Source: Balneola sp.
Lineage (GTDB): Bacteria; Bacteroidota; Rhodothermia; Balneolales; Balneolaceae
Direction: 5' to 3'
DNA: 64,000 bases
Assembly (NCBI GenBank): GCA_017640785.1
Contig: JAEPPZ010000003.1
Coordinates: forward strand, 115,998-179,997
Position numbers and translations under genes: made by a program. The notes beneath the pieces were generated by a model that had not been told where the DNA came from, did not search any database, and was given only the letters and a program-made list of their open reading frames with translations. How positions within the stretch are numbered: the first letter of the stretch is position 1; every line of letters starts with the position of its first letter. Positions 36,031-45,480 of the stretch are shown here, piece by piece.

Positions 36031-36046
36031 TACAAGAGAAATGCCA
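36031..36046 (-). promoter_or_regulatory. possible sigma-54-like promoter of hsp20
   Basis: On the minus strand TGGCATT-TCTC-TTGTA matches the -24/-12 consensus (TGGCACR-N4-TTGCW) at 8-9 of 12 defined positions, with GG and the -12 G correctly spaced; GT replaces GC. It ends about 55 bases before the hsp20 start. Similar to the element before clpB. Confidence 0.3.
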
Positions 36047-36228
36047 AGGCGAAATTTTAAAACAGCTCTGACAGTGCGACAAACTTAGAATGAAATTTTT
36101 ACAGACTGGAATTTATGCTTTGGAAAAGCTGTCAGTGGAAGTTTGACGGGAAGTCAGATAGGTAACAAAAGTGGCAGATGGAGGATTTTATGAAGTTCAG
36201 AAAATACTAACCATCACAACATCCCTCG

Positions 36229-36275
36229 GATTGTCCAAAGAACTGTTTGGACAATCGTCTCCCTTCGAAGGGAGA
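36229..36275. repeat. tandem hairpins after aroA
   Basis: Two adjacent palindromes: GATTGTCCAAA (36229-36239) with TTTGGACAATC (36246-36256), an 11-bp perfect stem, and the 18-base perfect palindrome at 36258-36275 centred on TTCGAA. They lie just beyond the aroA stop on the minus strand. No U run follows, so they are probably a dispersed repeat element, possibly acting in 3'-end formation. The remainder of the 321-base gap (35977-36297) holds the hsp20 promoter region and nothing coding. Confidence 0.65.
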
Positions 36276-36297
36276 GTTATTCTCGGAAATAAAATGA

Positions 36298-37584
36298 TTA
36301 CGGATATAATGCTAAAAGGTCTTCCCAAAAACCCGGATAGGAAACAGCTGCACATTCAGCATCCAGAATTTCGGATTCAGATTTTCCTTTTAAAGATAGA
36401 ATTGCAGAAGCCATAGCAATTCTATGGTCGTGGAAACTTTTAAATGTAGCAGAGTCAAAAGCAAATTCAGGGTTTCCGTGAATCTCTACTCCATCTTCTT
36501 TTTCTTCGAAACTAACTCCGGCAGCTTTCAGCATTTCTGAAATAGCCATAATTCGGTCTGTTTCTTTATGACGAAGTTCTTCAGCACCGGAGATCACCGA
36601 GATCCCTTCCGCAAAAGACATAGCCACTGCAAGTATGGGAAGTTCATCAATACAATTCGGAATAATGCTTTTTGGGATGTTAATTGCCCTCAAATCAGAG
36701 CTACGAACCACAATATCACCAACTGGCTCCGCTCCTTCCATTCGCTCATTTTCAATGGTGATATTCGCACCCATTTCCTGTAAAATTCCAAGTAGTGCAT
36801 TTCTGGTCGGGTTTAATCCCGTAGCTTCAAGCGTGATCTCAGAATTTGGAATAATACACCCGGCTACTAACCAAAAAGCAGCCGCTGAGAAATCACCGGG
36901 CACAGTATAGCTTTGATTGGGTATTTCATCATTTAATGATGCTGAGATAATCTTCTTACCTTTTTCTTCTTTCACCTTTAGCTGTAGAAGACGTTCAGTA
37001 TGATCTCTGCTGGGAATAGTTTCTATAACCTTTGTAGAAGTTTCGCCAAATAGACCCGCTAACAAAATACAGGATTTTAATTGAGCACTAGGAATCGGGA
37101 GTTCAAAATCCATTGGTTTTAGTTTCTCTTCCCTGGTAATCATTAATGGAGCATAAGCACTATTTCGAGCTAAAATATAAGCCCCCATTTTCTCCAGCGG
37201 TTCAATAATTCTGGTCATTGTACGAGAAGTCAGGGAAGCGTCTCCGCACATCCGCACTTGTTTTCCTGACCCTGCAATTACTCCTGCTAATAACCTCATG
37301 GCTGTACCGGAATTTCCACAATCCAGATCATCTTCCGGGGCTTTTATTCCTGATCTACCTATTCCTTTTATAGAAACTGAATCCTTGTCTCTGATAACTT
37401 CAGCTCCTAATGCTTCTACACACTCCAATGAGCTTTGCGGATCTTGTGCTGAAGAATAATTATTAATTACTGATGTACCTTCATGAAGTAACGAAAAAAT
37501 CGCTGCTCGCTGAGATATGGATTTATCCGGTGGAGGAGAAAGTGTTCCCTGTAACGAGTCAGAGGGTTTTACTTTTTGGATCAT
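36298..37584 (-). CDS. aroA: 3-phosphoshikimate 1-carboxyvinyltransferase (EPSP synthase)
   Basis: A 428-residue enzyme of the shikimate pathway that joins PEP and shikimate 3-phosphate. PPPDKSISQRAAI is the N-terminal substrate motif, LDCGNSGTAMRLLAG the PEP-site loop, CGDASLTSRTM the second phosphate loop and RHKETDRI the late signature. The PEP loop reads GNSGTAMRL where class I plant/enteric enzymes have GNAGTAMRP, so it looks nearer to class II. Full length. It lies 97 bases after the 995-residue TPR gene and may be the last gene of that minus-strand run. Confidence 0.96.
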   Translation of the reverse strand: MIQKVKPSDSLQGTLSPPPDKSISQRAAIFSLLHEGTSVINNYSSAQDPQSSLECVEALGAEVIRDKDSVSIKGIGRSGIKAPEDDLDCGNSGTAMRLLAGVIAGSGKQVRMCGDASLTSRTMTRIIEPLEKMGAYILARNSAYAPLMITREEKLKPMDFELPIPSAQLKSCILLAGLFGETSTKVIETIPSRDHTERLLQLKVKEEKGKKIISASLNDEIPNQSYTVPGDFSAAAFWLVAGCIIPNSEITLEATGLNPTRNALLGILQEMGANITIENERMEGAEPVGDIVVRSSDLRAINIPKSIIPNCIDELPILAVAMSFAEGISVISGAEELRHKETDRIMAISEMLKAAGVSFEEKEDGVEIHGNPEFAFDSATFKSFHDHRIAMASAILSLKGKSESEILDAECAAVSYPGFWEDLLALYP

Positions 37585-37681
37585 TTAATTGATAAGTAGG
37601 TGTGTTGGAGTGTATTTGAAAGTAGAAAATTTGAAGATAAGATATTCAGCAAGCTGATCTTAAATTCTAAATGCGTACGAT

Positions 37682-40669
37682 CTATTCTGTAGAATCCAGC
37701 AGAGATTGCGCCTGCACAGCTCCTTCAGTATCAGGATATTTTTCTATGATTCCGTTTAGAATGCTCATTGCTTCGCCTCTGTTACCCAATCGAATATGAC
37801 ATTCAGCCGAATTATACAACGCTTTTGATACCCAGATTTCAAACGCTTCAAACAATACCCGCACTTTAGAGTAGTTTTCTATCGCTGCTTCAAAATTATT
37901 CTGATCCTGTTCGATCTTTCCCAGATAGTATTGAGCTTCTGCGCCGCTTATAGTCGTACTTTTTTCAGCCACCGGAACAAGTAATGCACGTGCATCTTCG
38001 TATCTGCTTTCAGCTACAGCAACTTTTCCAAGCCCGACATTTGCAGCAGGATTGCCTGAATTTATTTTTAAAGCTTCTTCAAACTCTGACTTTGCTGCAC
38101 CCGTTCGTCCTGCTGCTAAACTTGCTGATCCCATCCCCACATAAGCTTCCTGGCTGAATCGTGAACCCTTCTCCAGCAACAACTCGAAATACTGATGAGA
38201 TACATCAAATTCATTTTTCTCTTTATAAAGATTCCCAAGTATTATTAAAGCTGATGGTGTTTGGTCATCATTCGGGAACTCATCTACAATAGTTTGATAA
38301 GCGCTAATTGCTTTATCAATCTGACCAGTTTGGCGATAAGAATCTCCCAAATTGGAATATGCTTCAGGAGTCAAGTTATCCGAATTCGTAATTCTCAGAT
38401 ACTGGCGAAATTCTTTGATCGCTCCTTCGTAATCTCCCGTTTGATAAATGGTTTCTGCCTGGCGGTATCTCAATCGATCCGCAGTTCCACTACTTGGGTT
38501 GTTACTTAAAAAGTCTTCTAACACAGCTGAACTGCTATCTACTCCGGTAGATGATAACTGAGAATATTGAATTCCGTTCACAGCATCTATGATGTAACTG
38601 CTTCGTGGGTAATTCTGCAATACATTTTTGTACGCTTCAATAGCTCGTTCATACTCTCCGGAGTTGTAATAAGAATCTCCGATGTTATACTGAGATCTTG
38701 CTGCCCATTCAGTTCCGGGATATTTATTGATCACCGTCTGAAATTCTTCAATTGCCTGAGAATAATTATCTGAGTTCAAATAAATGTACGCTATGTTGTA
38801 TTGAGCCTGCTCTTTTAATCTACTAAACGGATAAATGCGAAGAACTCTTCTGAAAGTTGTAACGGCTTCAAATGTTCTTCCCGAACGGTAGTAGCTGTTT
38901 CCAACCTGAAACATTGCGTAATCGCCTCCCGGTTCGGCTCCAATCGCTTTGTTATAAAAACTGATCGCTTCCCTGTATTTCCCTTGTGCGTAATAAGCAT
39001 CGCCAATTCTTAATTGAGTATCCGTATCGTATGGAAAAAGCGCAATCGGGGGTGGATTATAGTCATTTAAAAAAGCTTCCAGAGGAGCCACTGCTTTTTC
39101 ATAATCTCCGGTTACAAAATAACTCCAACCCAATGAATATCTGGCGGCGCCAATGAGTTCATGGTCAGGATAATTTCTTATAAAGATTGAGAATCTCTGC
39201 GCAGCATCACCATATTGACGAAGTTTGTAATAACTGTCCGCACTCCAGAACAATGCTTCCGCTCCGATCTCAGAAGTTGGAGTTTCAGCATAAACAGATT
39301 CGAATACCGGCTGAGCTTCTCCATAAGCTTGGTTTCTATATAATATCCATGCTTTCTGGAAGCGTGCTTGCCGGCGAAGCTCCGGATCTATATCAGCAAT
39401 TTTCTCTGCTTCTTCGAATGCTATACTAGCTCTGGTAAATTCATTATTGGCAAAATAAGATTCCCCCAAAAGTGTATAAACTTTTCCGGGATCCTGAAGA
39501 TTTTTCTCATTTCTGATCAATGTTAGCAGTGTTTCTATGGCATCTCCATATTGCCCCGATTCGAAAGAAGAAACAGCCCATTCATAAAATGCTTGTTCTA
39601 CCCAAAGTCCTGTTTTGTAGCGTTCACCAAATTCAGAAAATGTTTTCAGCGAATTCTCATACTGTCCACCCAGCTTCTGATTGATAGCTTCATAGTACAA
39701 CGCTTTTCTGGCGAGTTCATCGTCTCCGGTTGCCGCTTTTTCGAAAGAATCGGCTGACCAGTGATATATCTTTTGTTTGTGATATAACCACCCTAGTCCA
39801 TAGTGTGCGCTTCGTTCTTTGCTTGTACCTTTTGTTAAATTCAGATACTGCAAATATGCTTTGGATGATTCTTTAAAATCTCCAAGAAAATTATAGCTTT
39901 CTGCAATCAAGAAAATCGCCTTTTCTTTGGATTCATCATCAAGGTATGCCATTGCTGCTTTAAGCGCATCTATCGCTTCCTGATACTTTCCTTGTTGATA
40001 GTAGGATTCTCCGAGCGCTGTTCCGACTCTTCTGGTAATTTCGTTGTTAGGATATCGGTCTTTTAAAACTTCGAATGCTATGGAAGAAGAATCGAATTTA
40101 TTATCTGAAAGATATAATCGCCCTCTAGCATAAAGAGCTTTTGGAGACCAGCTGCTTCTTGGATACTTATCAGCTAGTGCCAGAAAGTATTGTCTTGCCT
40201 CTGCATTATCGGCTTTTTCTGCTGCTGCTTCGGCAACCCAGTATTCAGTCTCAGCTGCTGTCGCAACTGTATTGAACGTCTTCAAAGATTCCTGATAGTA
40301 TGAAATTGCTTCGTCATACTTTCCGTTATCAGAAAAGCGATGACCAAGATCCCTCAATAACTTCTTTGAAAGATCATGTTTGGGATAATCACGTATAAAA
40401 TTTTGATAGTAATATTCAATTGCGGAAGAATCTATGCCCGTATTGGCTCTGGCAATATAATAATCAGCAAAAGGGGTTAATTCTGATCCGGAATAATTGC
40501 TTCTAAATTGCTTGAGTTTTTTCAACGACTCTTCAAAAAACCCTTTCTCGAATAGATCTACGCCGGTTTGGTATGCATCAGTTTTCGGAGCCTGAATCCG
40601 TTGTGCTGAGAGTGATCCTGATGTTAGAATGAATATAAAAAGTAAGCTGCTTTGAAACAGAAGGCGCAT
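37682..40669 (-). CDS. large TPR protein with signal peptide
   Basis: A 995-residue protein, exported by a signal peptide (residues 1-22, ending SLSAQ). The rest is a near-continuous array of tetratricopeptide repeats, roughly 25, with recurring YYQ.GKY.EAI, ALY..G....N and YPDHELIGAARYSLG units. Several resemble the BamD/YbgF-type repeats of periplasmic assembly factors. It probably serves as a protein-protein scaffold at the periplasm; no catalytic domain is visible. Such large TPR proteins are common in Bacteroidota next to hflX or aroA. It follows the CBS gene by 32 bases. Exact partner unknown. Confidence 0.85.
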   Translation of the reverse strand: MRLLFQSSLLFIFILTSGSLSAQRIQAPKTDAYQTGVDLFEKGFFEESLKKLKQFRSNYSGSELTPFADYYIARANTGIDSSAIEYYYQNFIRDYPKHDLSKKLLRDLGHRFSDNGKYDEAISYYQESLKTFNTVATAAETEYWVAEAAAEKADNAEARQYFLALADKYPRSSWSPKALYARGRLYLSDNKFDSSSIAFEVLKDRYPNNEITRRVGTALGESYYQQGKYQEAIDALKAAMAYLDDESKEKAIFLIAESYNFLGDFKESSKAYLQYLNLTKGTSKERSAHYGLGWLYHKQKIYHWSADSFEKAATGDDELARKALYYEAINQKLGGQYENSLKTFSEFGERYKTGLWVEQAFYEWAVSSFESGQYGDAIETLLTLIRNEKNLQDPGKVYTLLGESYFANNEFTRASIAFEEAEKIADIDPELRRQARFQKAWILYRNQAYGEAQPVFESVYAETPTSEIGAEALFWSADSYYKLRQYGDAAQRFSIFIRNYPDHELIGAARYSLGWSYFVTGDYEKAVAPLEAFLNDYNPPPIALFPYDTDTQLRIGDAYYAQGKYREAISFYNKAIGAEPGGDYAMFQVGNSYYRSGRTFEAVTTFRRVLRIYPFSRLKEQAQYNIAYIYLNSDNYSQAIEEFQTVINKYPGTEWAARSQYNIGDSYYNSGEYERAIEAYKNVLQNYPRSSYIIDAVNGIQYSQLSSTGVDSSSAVLEDFLSNNPSSGTADRLRYRQAETIYQTGDYEGAIKEFRQYLRITNSDNLTPEAYSNLGDSYRQTGQIDKAISAYQTIVDEFPNDDQTPSALIILGNLYKEKNEFDVSHQYFELLLEKGSRFSQEAYVGMGSASLAAGRTGAAKSEFEEALKINSGNPAANVGLGKVAVAESRYEDARALLVPVAEKSTTISGAEAQYYLGKIEQDQNNFEAAIENYSKVRVLFEAFEIWVSKALYNSAECHIRLGNRGEAMSILNGIIEKYPDTEGAVQAQSLLDSTE

Positions 40670-40701
40670 TTATCGCTGGAATATTGTTTTGAGTTTATCT
40701 T

Positions 40702-41367
40702 TTATATGTCAAGATAGCGAATAAGTTCGTCCGCACGGTCAGAAAAATTATTTTCCATATTTTCACTGCTTTCTTCTGAAACAATTACATAATCAAATCG
40801 ACGGAGAGCAGCACTAACAACGGAAGAATCTTCCAAATTCAACTTGATGGATACTCTTATTGAGTCGAGTACTTCATTAGGTTGTTGAACTGCTATACCC
40901 AGAATTTTTGCGTTTTCAGTCTCTATGATCCGAACTATTTCTGATAAAGTGTAATCAATTTGAGCGAGTTCTATGGTAATAACGGAACCGTATGATGACA
41001 GATTAAAGATATCTCCCAAACCGTTCAGCACTTCTCTTTTGCGAACCAATCCAAGAAAATTATTTTCATTGTCGGTAACCGGAAGAACGTACAGCTCATG
41101 AGCGAACATTTGGCGGGTTGTTTCAAAAAGATGTTGTGTAATAGGCACCGAAATGATCTCTTCCAAAGGCAGATCTGTGAGAATAGTACTTTCATCAACA
41201 ACCTCAGCCAGTGTCTCAATACTGATCATACCTTTAATCTTATGATCTGCATCCACAACTACAAACTTATTGATATGGAGCAGATCAAGTTTTGCCAATG
41301 CCAAAGAAACCGGATCTGATTCTTTCAACGGTGCTATTTCAGTATTTAAAATCTCGTTAACTAACAT
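40702..41367 (-). CDS. CBS-domain protein with C-terminal ACT-like domain
   Basis: A 221-residue cytoplasmic protein. Two CBS motifs cover residues 1-120 (VVDADHKIKGMISIETL and LPVTDNENNFLGLVRKREVL), typically a Bateman module binding an adenine nucleotide. Residues about 128-215 form an ACT-like alpha/beta domain (GSVITIELAQIDYTLSEIV). CBS-ACT proteins of this form are thought to sense a ligand, but no function is established. Its ATG is three bases after the hflX stop, so it is coupled to hflX. Confidence 0.85.
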   Translation of the reverse strand: MLVNEILNTEIAPLKESDPVSLALAKLDLLHINKFVVVDADHKIKGMISIETLAEVVDESTILTDLPLEEIISVPITQHLFETTRQMFAHELYVLPVTDNENNFLGLVRKREVLNGLGDIFNLSSYGSVITIELAQIDYTLSEIVRIIETENAKILGIAVQQPNEVLDSIRVSIKLNLEDSSVVSAALRRFDYVIVSEESSENMENNFSDRADELIRYLDI

Positions 41368-41370
41368 AGT

Positions 41371-42660
41371 CTATATAACTTCTCCATTTGTACCAATAGT
41401 ATTCAACAAGTGTGAAAGTTGCTCAAAATCTTTTTCAGCCATACTGAATGTAAGCTCAACATCACTTCCTTCATAAACTTCTTTATCTACATTAGCGTTC
41501 TCATGAATAAAGGCAACAGCTTTGTATTTACTCATAGGAATTTGCAGAGTATGATCTTCATATTCGCTTTCGATCATCTGCTCAATTTTTTCTTCCAGTT
41601 CATCAAGTCCAATACTTTGCTCTGCAGATACAAAAATTGCATCCGGATAATCTGATCTCATCTCTCTGATCTGATCTGCATCCATCATATCTACTTTATT
41701 GAGAACTAAGATCGTTCTGGTATTGGTTGCATTTAGTTCTTCTAAAGTGGTATCAACAACTTCTTTGTATTCATGAGCCATTTTGGAAGAACCGTCAATC
41801 ACATGAAGCAATACATCTGCTTCTCGCACTTCATCCAGCGTTGATTTAAAACTTTCTACCAGATTATGCGGCAGCTTTCGGATGAATCCAACCGTATCAG
41901 ATAATAAAATGGTATGGTTTTCAAGTTCGTGACGCCTTACTGTTGAATCTAATGTAGCAAACAATCTGTCTTCTGCTAACACATTTGTTTCCGTAAGCGC
42001 GTTCATCAAAGTAGATTTACCAGCGTTGGTATATCCAACCAAAGAAACACGATGCATTCCTTCTCTGCCTTTTCGCTGAGTAGTTCTTTGCTTGTCTAGC
42101 TTTGTAAGCTTGTCTTTAAGTGTAGCTATCCGTTGGCCAATTATTCTTCTGTCTGTCTCGATCTGAGTTTCACCGGGACCCTTTGTACCAATTCCACCTT
42201 TTTGGCGGGATAAGTGAGTCCAGTATCTTGTCAATCTTGGAAGTAAATATTGAAGCTGAGCCAATTCTACCTGAGTTTTAGCAGCGGCTGTTTTAGCCCT
42301 TCCTGCAAAAATATCCAAGATCAAAGCACTTCTGTCTAATATTTTGGCATCTGTGCCTGCTTCTATATTTCGGACTTGAGTTGGTGAAAGATCGTCATCG
42401 AAAATAATAGTATCTATGTTCAGATCTCCTTTAAGTCTCTTCAACTCCTGAAGCTTCCCTTTCCCAACAAATGTAGTTATATCAGGATTGGTCTTATTTT
42501 GAAGTACCCTTTCGACAGTAATTCCCCCGGCAGTATCTGCCAACAATGCTAGTTCTTCTAAGTATTCTTCTGCCTGAAATTTTGTGGTATCCGGTCCATA
42601 CAGCCCAACCAGCATCACTCGTTCTTTTTCTATGTCAGAATTTTTAATGTCGTCTAACAA
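41371..42660 (-). CDS. hflX: ribosome-associated GTPase HflX
   Basis: A 429-residue GTPase that splits stalled or stressed 70S ribosomes. The N-terminal HflX domain (about residues 1-190) contains IETDRRIIGQRIATL in a coiled coil; the G domain has GYTNAGKSTLMNAL (G1), DTVGFIRKLPHNLVESF (G3), NKVD (G4) and SA near 320. The longest frame starts at TTG; an ATG at residue 16 would delete the conserved leading segment only slightly, so TTG is plausible. Part of a minus-strand run between a membrane protein and the CBS gene. Confidence 0.95.
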   Translation of the reverse strand: MLDDIKNSDIEKERVMLVGLYGPDTTKFQAEEYLEELALLADTAGGITVERVLQNKTNPDITTFVGKGKLQELKRLKGDLNIDTIIFDDDLSPTQVRNIEAGTDAKILDRSALILDIFAGRAKTAAAKTQVELAQLQYLLPRLTRYWTHLSRQKGGIGTKGPGETQIETDRRIIGQRIATLKDKLTKLDKQRTTQRKGREGMHRVSLVGYTNAGKSTLMNALTETNVLAEDRLFATLDSTVRRHELENHTILLSDTVGFIRKLPHNLVESFKSTLDEVREADVLLHVIDGSSKMAHEYKEVVDTTLEELNATNTRTILVLNKVDMMDADQIREMRSDYPDAIFVSAEQSIGLDELEEKIEQMIESEYEDHTLQIPMSKYKAVAFIHENANVDKEVYEGSDVELTFSMAEKDFEQLSHLLNTIGTNGEVI

Positions 42661-42682
42661 TATCTATCTCTTCTCTTTTATT

Positions 42683-43267
42683 TTATTCGTTTTGTAAATT
42701 TTTTAAATCAATATCGGGCAATTCTTGTCCTTCAAACCGATTTTTCAACTTTAAAGATACGATTTTTTCGAATTCCTTTCTTTTACTATTGGGAACGTAA
42801 ATCTTTAATTGTTTAAATCCTTCTGTAAGGCTTTTGTCCAATTCGGAATATGAAAAAGAATACTCAACTCCTTCTTTTTGATCTTTCTCTACCTGATCCA
42901 GAATCTGAAACCAGGGGATCGTTTGTGATGGTTCATTGATATTCTTCACAATTCCATAATCAGTTATGTAATGTTTAGATGCCAGATAACTTGCAATAAA
43001 CCACATACAACTGATCCAAACATAGCAAACAAAAGTAGGAAACCTGCTCACATCATTTACCAGAAAAGCTACAATTCCTAAAGAGCCAATTAACACTAAA
43101 AAAACTGTGGCAAAAAGTGGGTATCCTGCAAATTTTCCTGCTCTCCAACTCATTCTCACCTTTCTTAACCTGAATTTATTCATTACAGAATAACCGGCTA
43201 ACAAAGTTGATGAAATTGTAAATAATACAATTACACCCTGGAAAAATATGGACAGTATTTCTTTCAA
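42683..43267 (-). CDS. membrane protein of unknown function
   Basis: A 194-residue protein with about three hydrophobic segments: residues 8-26, 47-70 and 79-98. The C-terminal 90 residues are soluble and charged, probably cytoplasmic. It starts at TTG directly abutting the stop of the upstream BatA-like gene (TAATTG), which implies reinitiation; no ATG precedes the first helix. No family was recognised. Its tight placement between the BatA-like gene and hflX suggests cotranscription but no specific role. Confidence 0.65.
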   Translation of the reverse strand: MKEILSIFFQGVIVLFTISSTLLAGYSVMNKFRLRKVRMSWRAGKFAGYPLFATVFLVLIGSLGIVAFLVNDVSRFPTFVCYVWISCMWFIASYLASKHYITDYGIVKNINEPSQTIPWFQILDQVEKDQKEGVEYSFSYSELDKSLTEGFKQLKIYVPNSKRKEFEKIVSLKLKNRFEGQELPDIDLKNLQNE

Positions 43268-45370
43268 TTATGTAACTGTTTCTGCTTTATAAAAAATGGA
43301 TACCAGAGACTCCGTAATTAAGAGCAAGAATCCTGCCAGCATAAACCAATGCCAAATTTCTTTCCCAAAACCACTGGTTCTAATTTCACTTGTTATCTGT
43401 GCTGATGTTAACGCTCCTGCATCAACAATATTGATCATATCAGAAACCTCAGGATTTAACCCTCTTTCCGAATTAAAACTCGATTCGCTTTTTGATAAAT
43501 TAACAGCTGTTTTATAGGTCTTTTCTCCATCAGTAATAGTAACCAAACCAGGCTCCCAGTCATAACCAGTATATGATAATGAAATAGCTCCTCCAATATT
43601 TCGGGGATTTACCTGTATAGGTTCATTATTATAAATTAACTCTGTTCGCTGAGCATCGGCATCCCCGCTCCACTCAAATGGTTTTCCTAAATACTTATAA
43701 GACAAACCGCCTTCTTCTAATGAGCCGGCATATAAAATTGTACGATAATAGGTTGGTGCATAAATGGCTTTTACCGGAAAATTAGACCATCCGGGATTAT
43801 TCCCAATAGTAAACAACAGAACCCGTCCTTCTCCGAATTTCTTTTCTCTTAATAAAGGATCTCCGTTATTCATCTCAATTATGTTTAATCCCAATCCTGA
43901 ATTATTGGTTCTCAATTTCAGATAGTAATAGATGTCTGGAACAGTAAAGTTCAATTCTTCATCAGAATCCCTCTGGAAAAGCCCTTCAAAAACGGGGTGA
44001 TCTTCTAACAGCACTGATCCTTTTGCTATCGAATTAAAGGATGTGTAATCACCCAGAATACCTGCAAAATCTCCCGCATTGAACAGAGCTAAAAAGTCAT
44101 TGTAATTTTGGATGTTCGCAGTTTCGGATGGGAAAAATACAACTCCCTTTCCATTTTGTACAAACTGCTGAATATCGGAAAACAGAAACTCCGGGATCTC
44201 ATCCAGCTGTTCAAGGATCAGAGCATCGAATTCTTCTAGAGAATAGTTGGAAAGACTATTTAATGTGGTTTTGGAGTAGTTAATTTGATTGTTTCCTTCA
44301 AGCTGAGCATCCAGAATCACCGAGGTGTAAGAAACTGCATTTGGGTTTTCTGATTCTGAGGTGATCCAGAGTACATCTCTTTTACTTGGGATCTGAACAG
44401 AAAAAAAGTATTCGTTATCCTGGGTAAAGTCATCGCCTTCAATTATTGCAGAACCGGTAATGGAACCTTCCGTATCCGGATTTATCTCAAACGAAAAACT
44501 TTGAGAAACCCCCGGATCTATTTGAAGAGAATATTGCCCGATTGTTTCTTCTCCAACTGTTAACGTTAAAAATTGATTTGTTGCAATAACTTCGCCTTCA
44601 TTTTGAACCAATACTTCTACATTGAACGGAATCCCTTTTCCTACCATTGATGATGAAGTAGCTATTTCTGAGACAAATGTGTTTTGCACTTTAACATCTT
44701 CCACATTCAAAATTGTTAAAGCAATATCGTCACTTAACTCATCAGCTCTTTCTTCTATTACTTCTTTCAGTTCAGGATTTCTGTCATCGATTATATAAAG
44801 CTTTTTATTTTGATAGGGGGCTGTATCTAAAGCAGATAACAGACCATTTAATCTTTCTGTTATAAAAGATCCGGTTTTAGTCACTTTTACATCATTAATT
44901 TTTCTCTCAACCTGACCGGCACTTGAAATAGAGAGATTTAGTGGCTCGCCATTTGTGGTTTGGATGATAAACCTGTCTTTTTCGCCGGAAACATCTAATA
45001 TTTTTTGGATCAGGTCGTTTGCTTGATCATTCAGAGGTCCTTTTGAACCTATTCTGTTCATGCTGATACTGTTATCCAGTAAAATTGCGTATAAAGTTGG
45101 TTGATTGTTTACAGCCCCGGTACTCAGTGAAGGAGGCAAAAAAGGCCTTGCCAATACCATAGCCAAACATGCTATGGCTAGCAACCTGAGCAGCAAAAGC
45201 AGCAATCGTTTAATCTTTATTTTCCTGATCGTAGTCTTTTGTAACTCTTTAAAAAAGGCTAAAGTTGAGAACTGAACTTTTTTGGGTTTTCTCAAATTCA
45301 GCAAATGAATAACCAGCGGAAGACCCACAGCTACTAAGGCAAATAAAAAAATGGGATTTAGAAAACTCAT
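43268..45370 (-). CDS. BatA-type von Willebrand domain membrane protein
   Basis: A 700-residue membrane protein. The N-terminus carries the BatA aerotolerance-type double helix (residues about 5-24 and 56-76, FLNPIFLFALVAVGLPLVIH and a leucine run). It is followed by a vWA domain with metal site D99-S101-S103 (LLDNSISMN). After about 500 periplasmic residues of beta-rich sequence, a last helix ends the protein (WHWFMLAGFLLLITESL). Bat proteins are linked to envelope or oxygen stress, but no MoxR ATPase lies nearby here. First gene of the minus-strand run that continues to aroA. Confidence 0.85.
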   Translation of the reverse strand: MSFLNPIFLFALVAVGLPLVIHLLNLRKPKKVQFSTLAFFKELQKTTIRKIKIKRLLLLLLRLLAIACLAMVLARPFLPPSLSTGAVNNQPTLYAILLDNSISMNRIGSKGPLNDQANDLIQKILDVSGEKDRFIIQTTNGEPLNLSISSAGQVERKINDVKVTKTGSFITERLNGLLSALDTAPYQNKKLYIIDDRNPELKEVIEERADELSDDIALTILNVEDVKVQNTFVSEIATSSSMVGKGIPFNVEVLVQNEGEVIATNQFLTLTVGEETIGQYSLQIDPGVSQSFSFEINPDTEGSITGSAIIEGDDFTQDNEYFFSVQIPSKRDVLWITSESENPNAVSYTSVILDAQLEGNNQINYSKTTLNSLSNYSLEEFDALILEQLDEIPEFLFSDIQQFVQNGKGVVFFPSETANIQNYNDFLALFNAGDFAGILGDYTSFNSIAKGSVLLEDHPVFEGLFQRDSDEELNFTVPDIYYYLKLRTNNSGLGLNIIEMNNGDPLLREKKFGEGRVLLFTIGNNPGWSNFPVKAIYAPTYYRTILYAGSLEEGGLSYKYLGKPFEWSGDADAQRTELIYNNEPIQVNPRNIGGAISLSYTGYDWEPGLVTITDGEKTYKTAVNLSKSESSFNSERGLNPEVSDMINIVDAGALTSAQITSEIRTSGFGKEIWHWFMLAGFLLLITESLVSIFYKAETVT

Positions 45371-45480
45371 TTAGCTTAAAAAAATGTTACTTTTATTGTG
45401 ATCGGGCAGGAACTTTTTGTGTTAAAGAGACTTAGCCAGTATAATATCAATATTCAAAAAAAGATGGTTTAAATCCATTT

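Noticed and set aside
35388..36060. CIRCE/HrcA heat-shock operator
   Set aside because: TTAGCACTC-N9-GAGTGCTAA or a close variant is not present before hsp20, htrA or clpB.
36171..36416. 81-residue plus-strand open frame
   Set aside because: Crosses the tandem hairpins and runs into the antisense of aroA; no ribosome site or motif.
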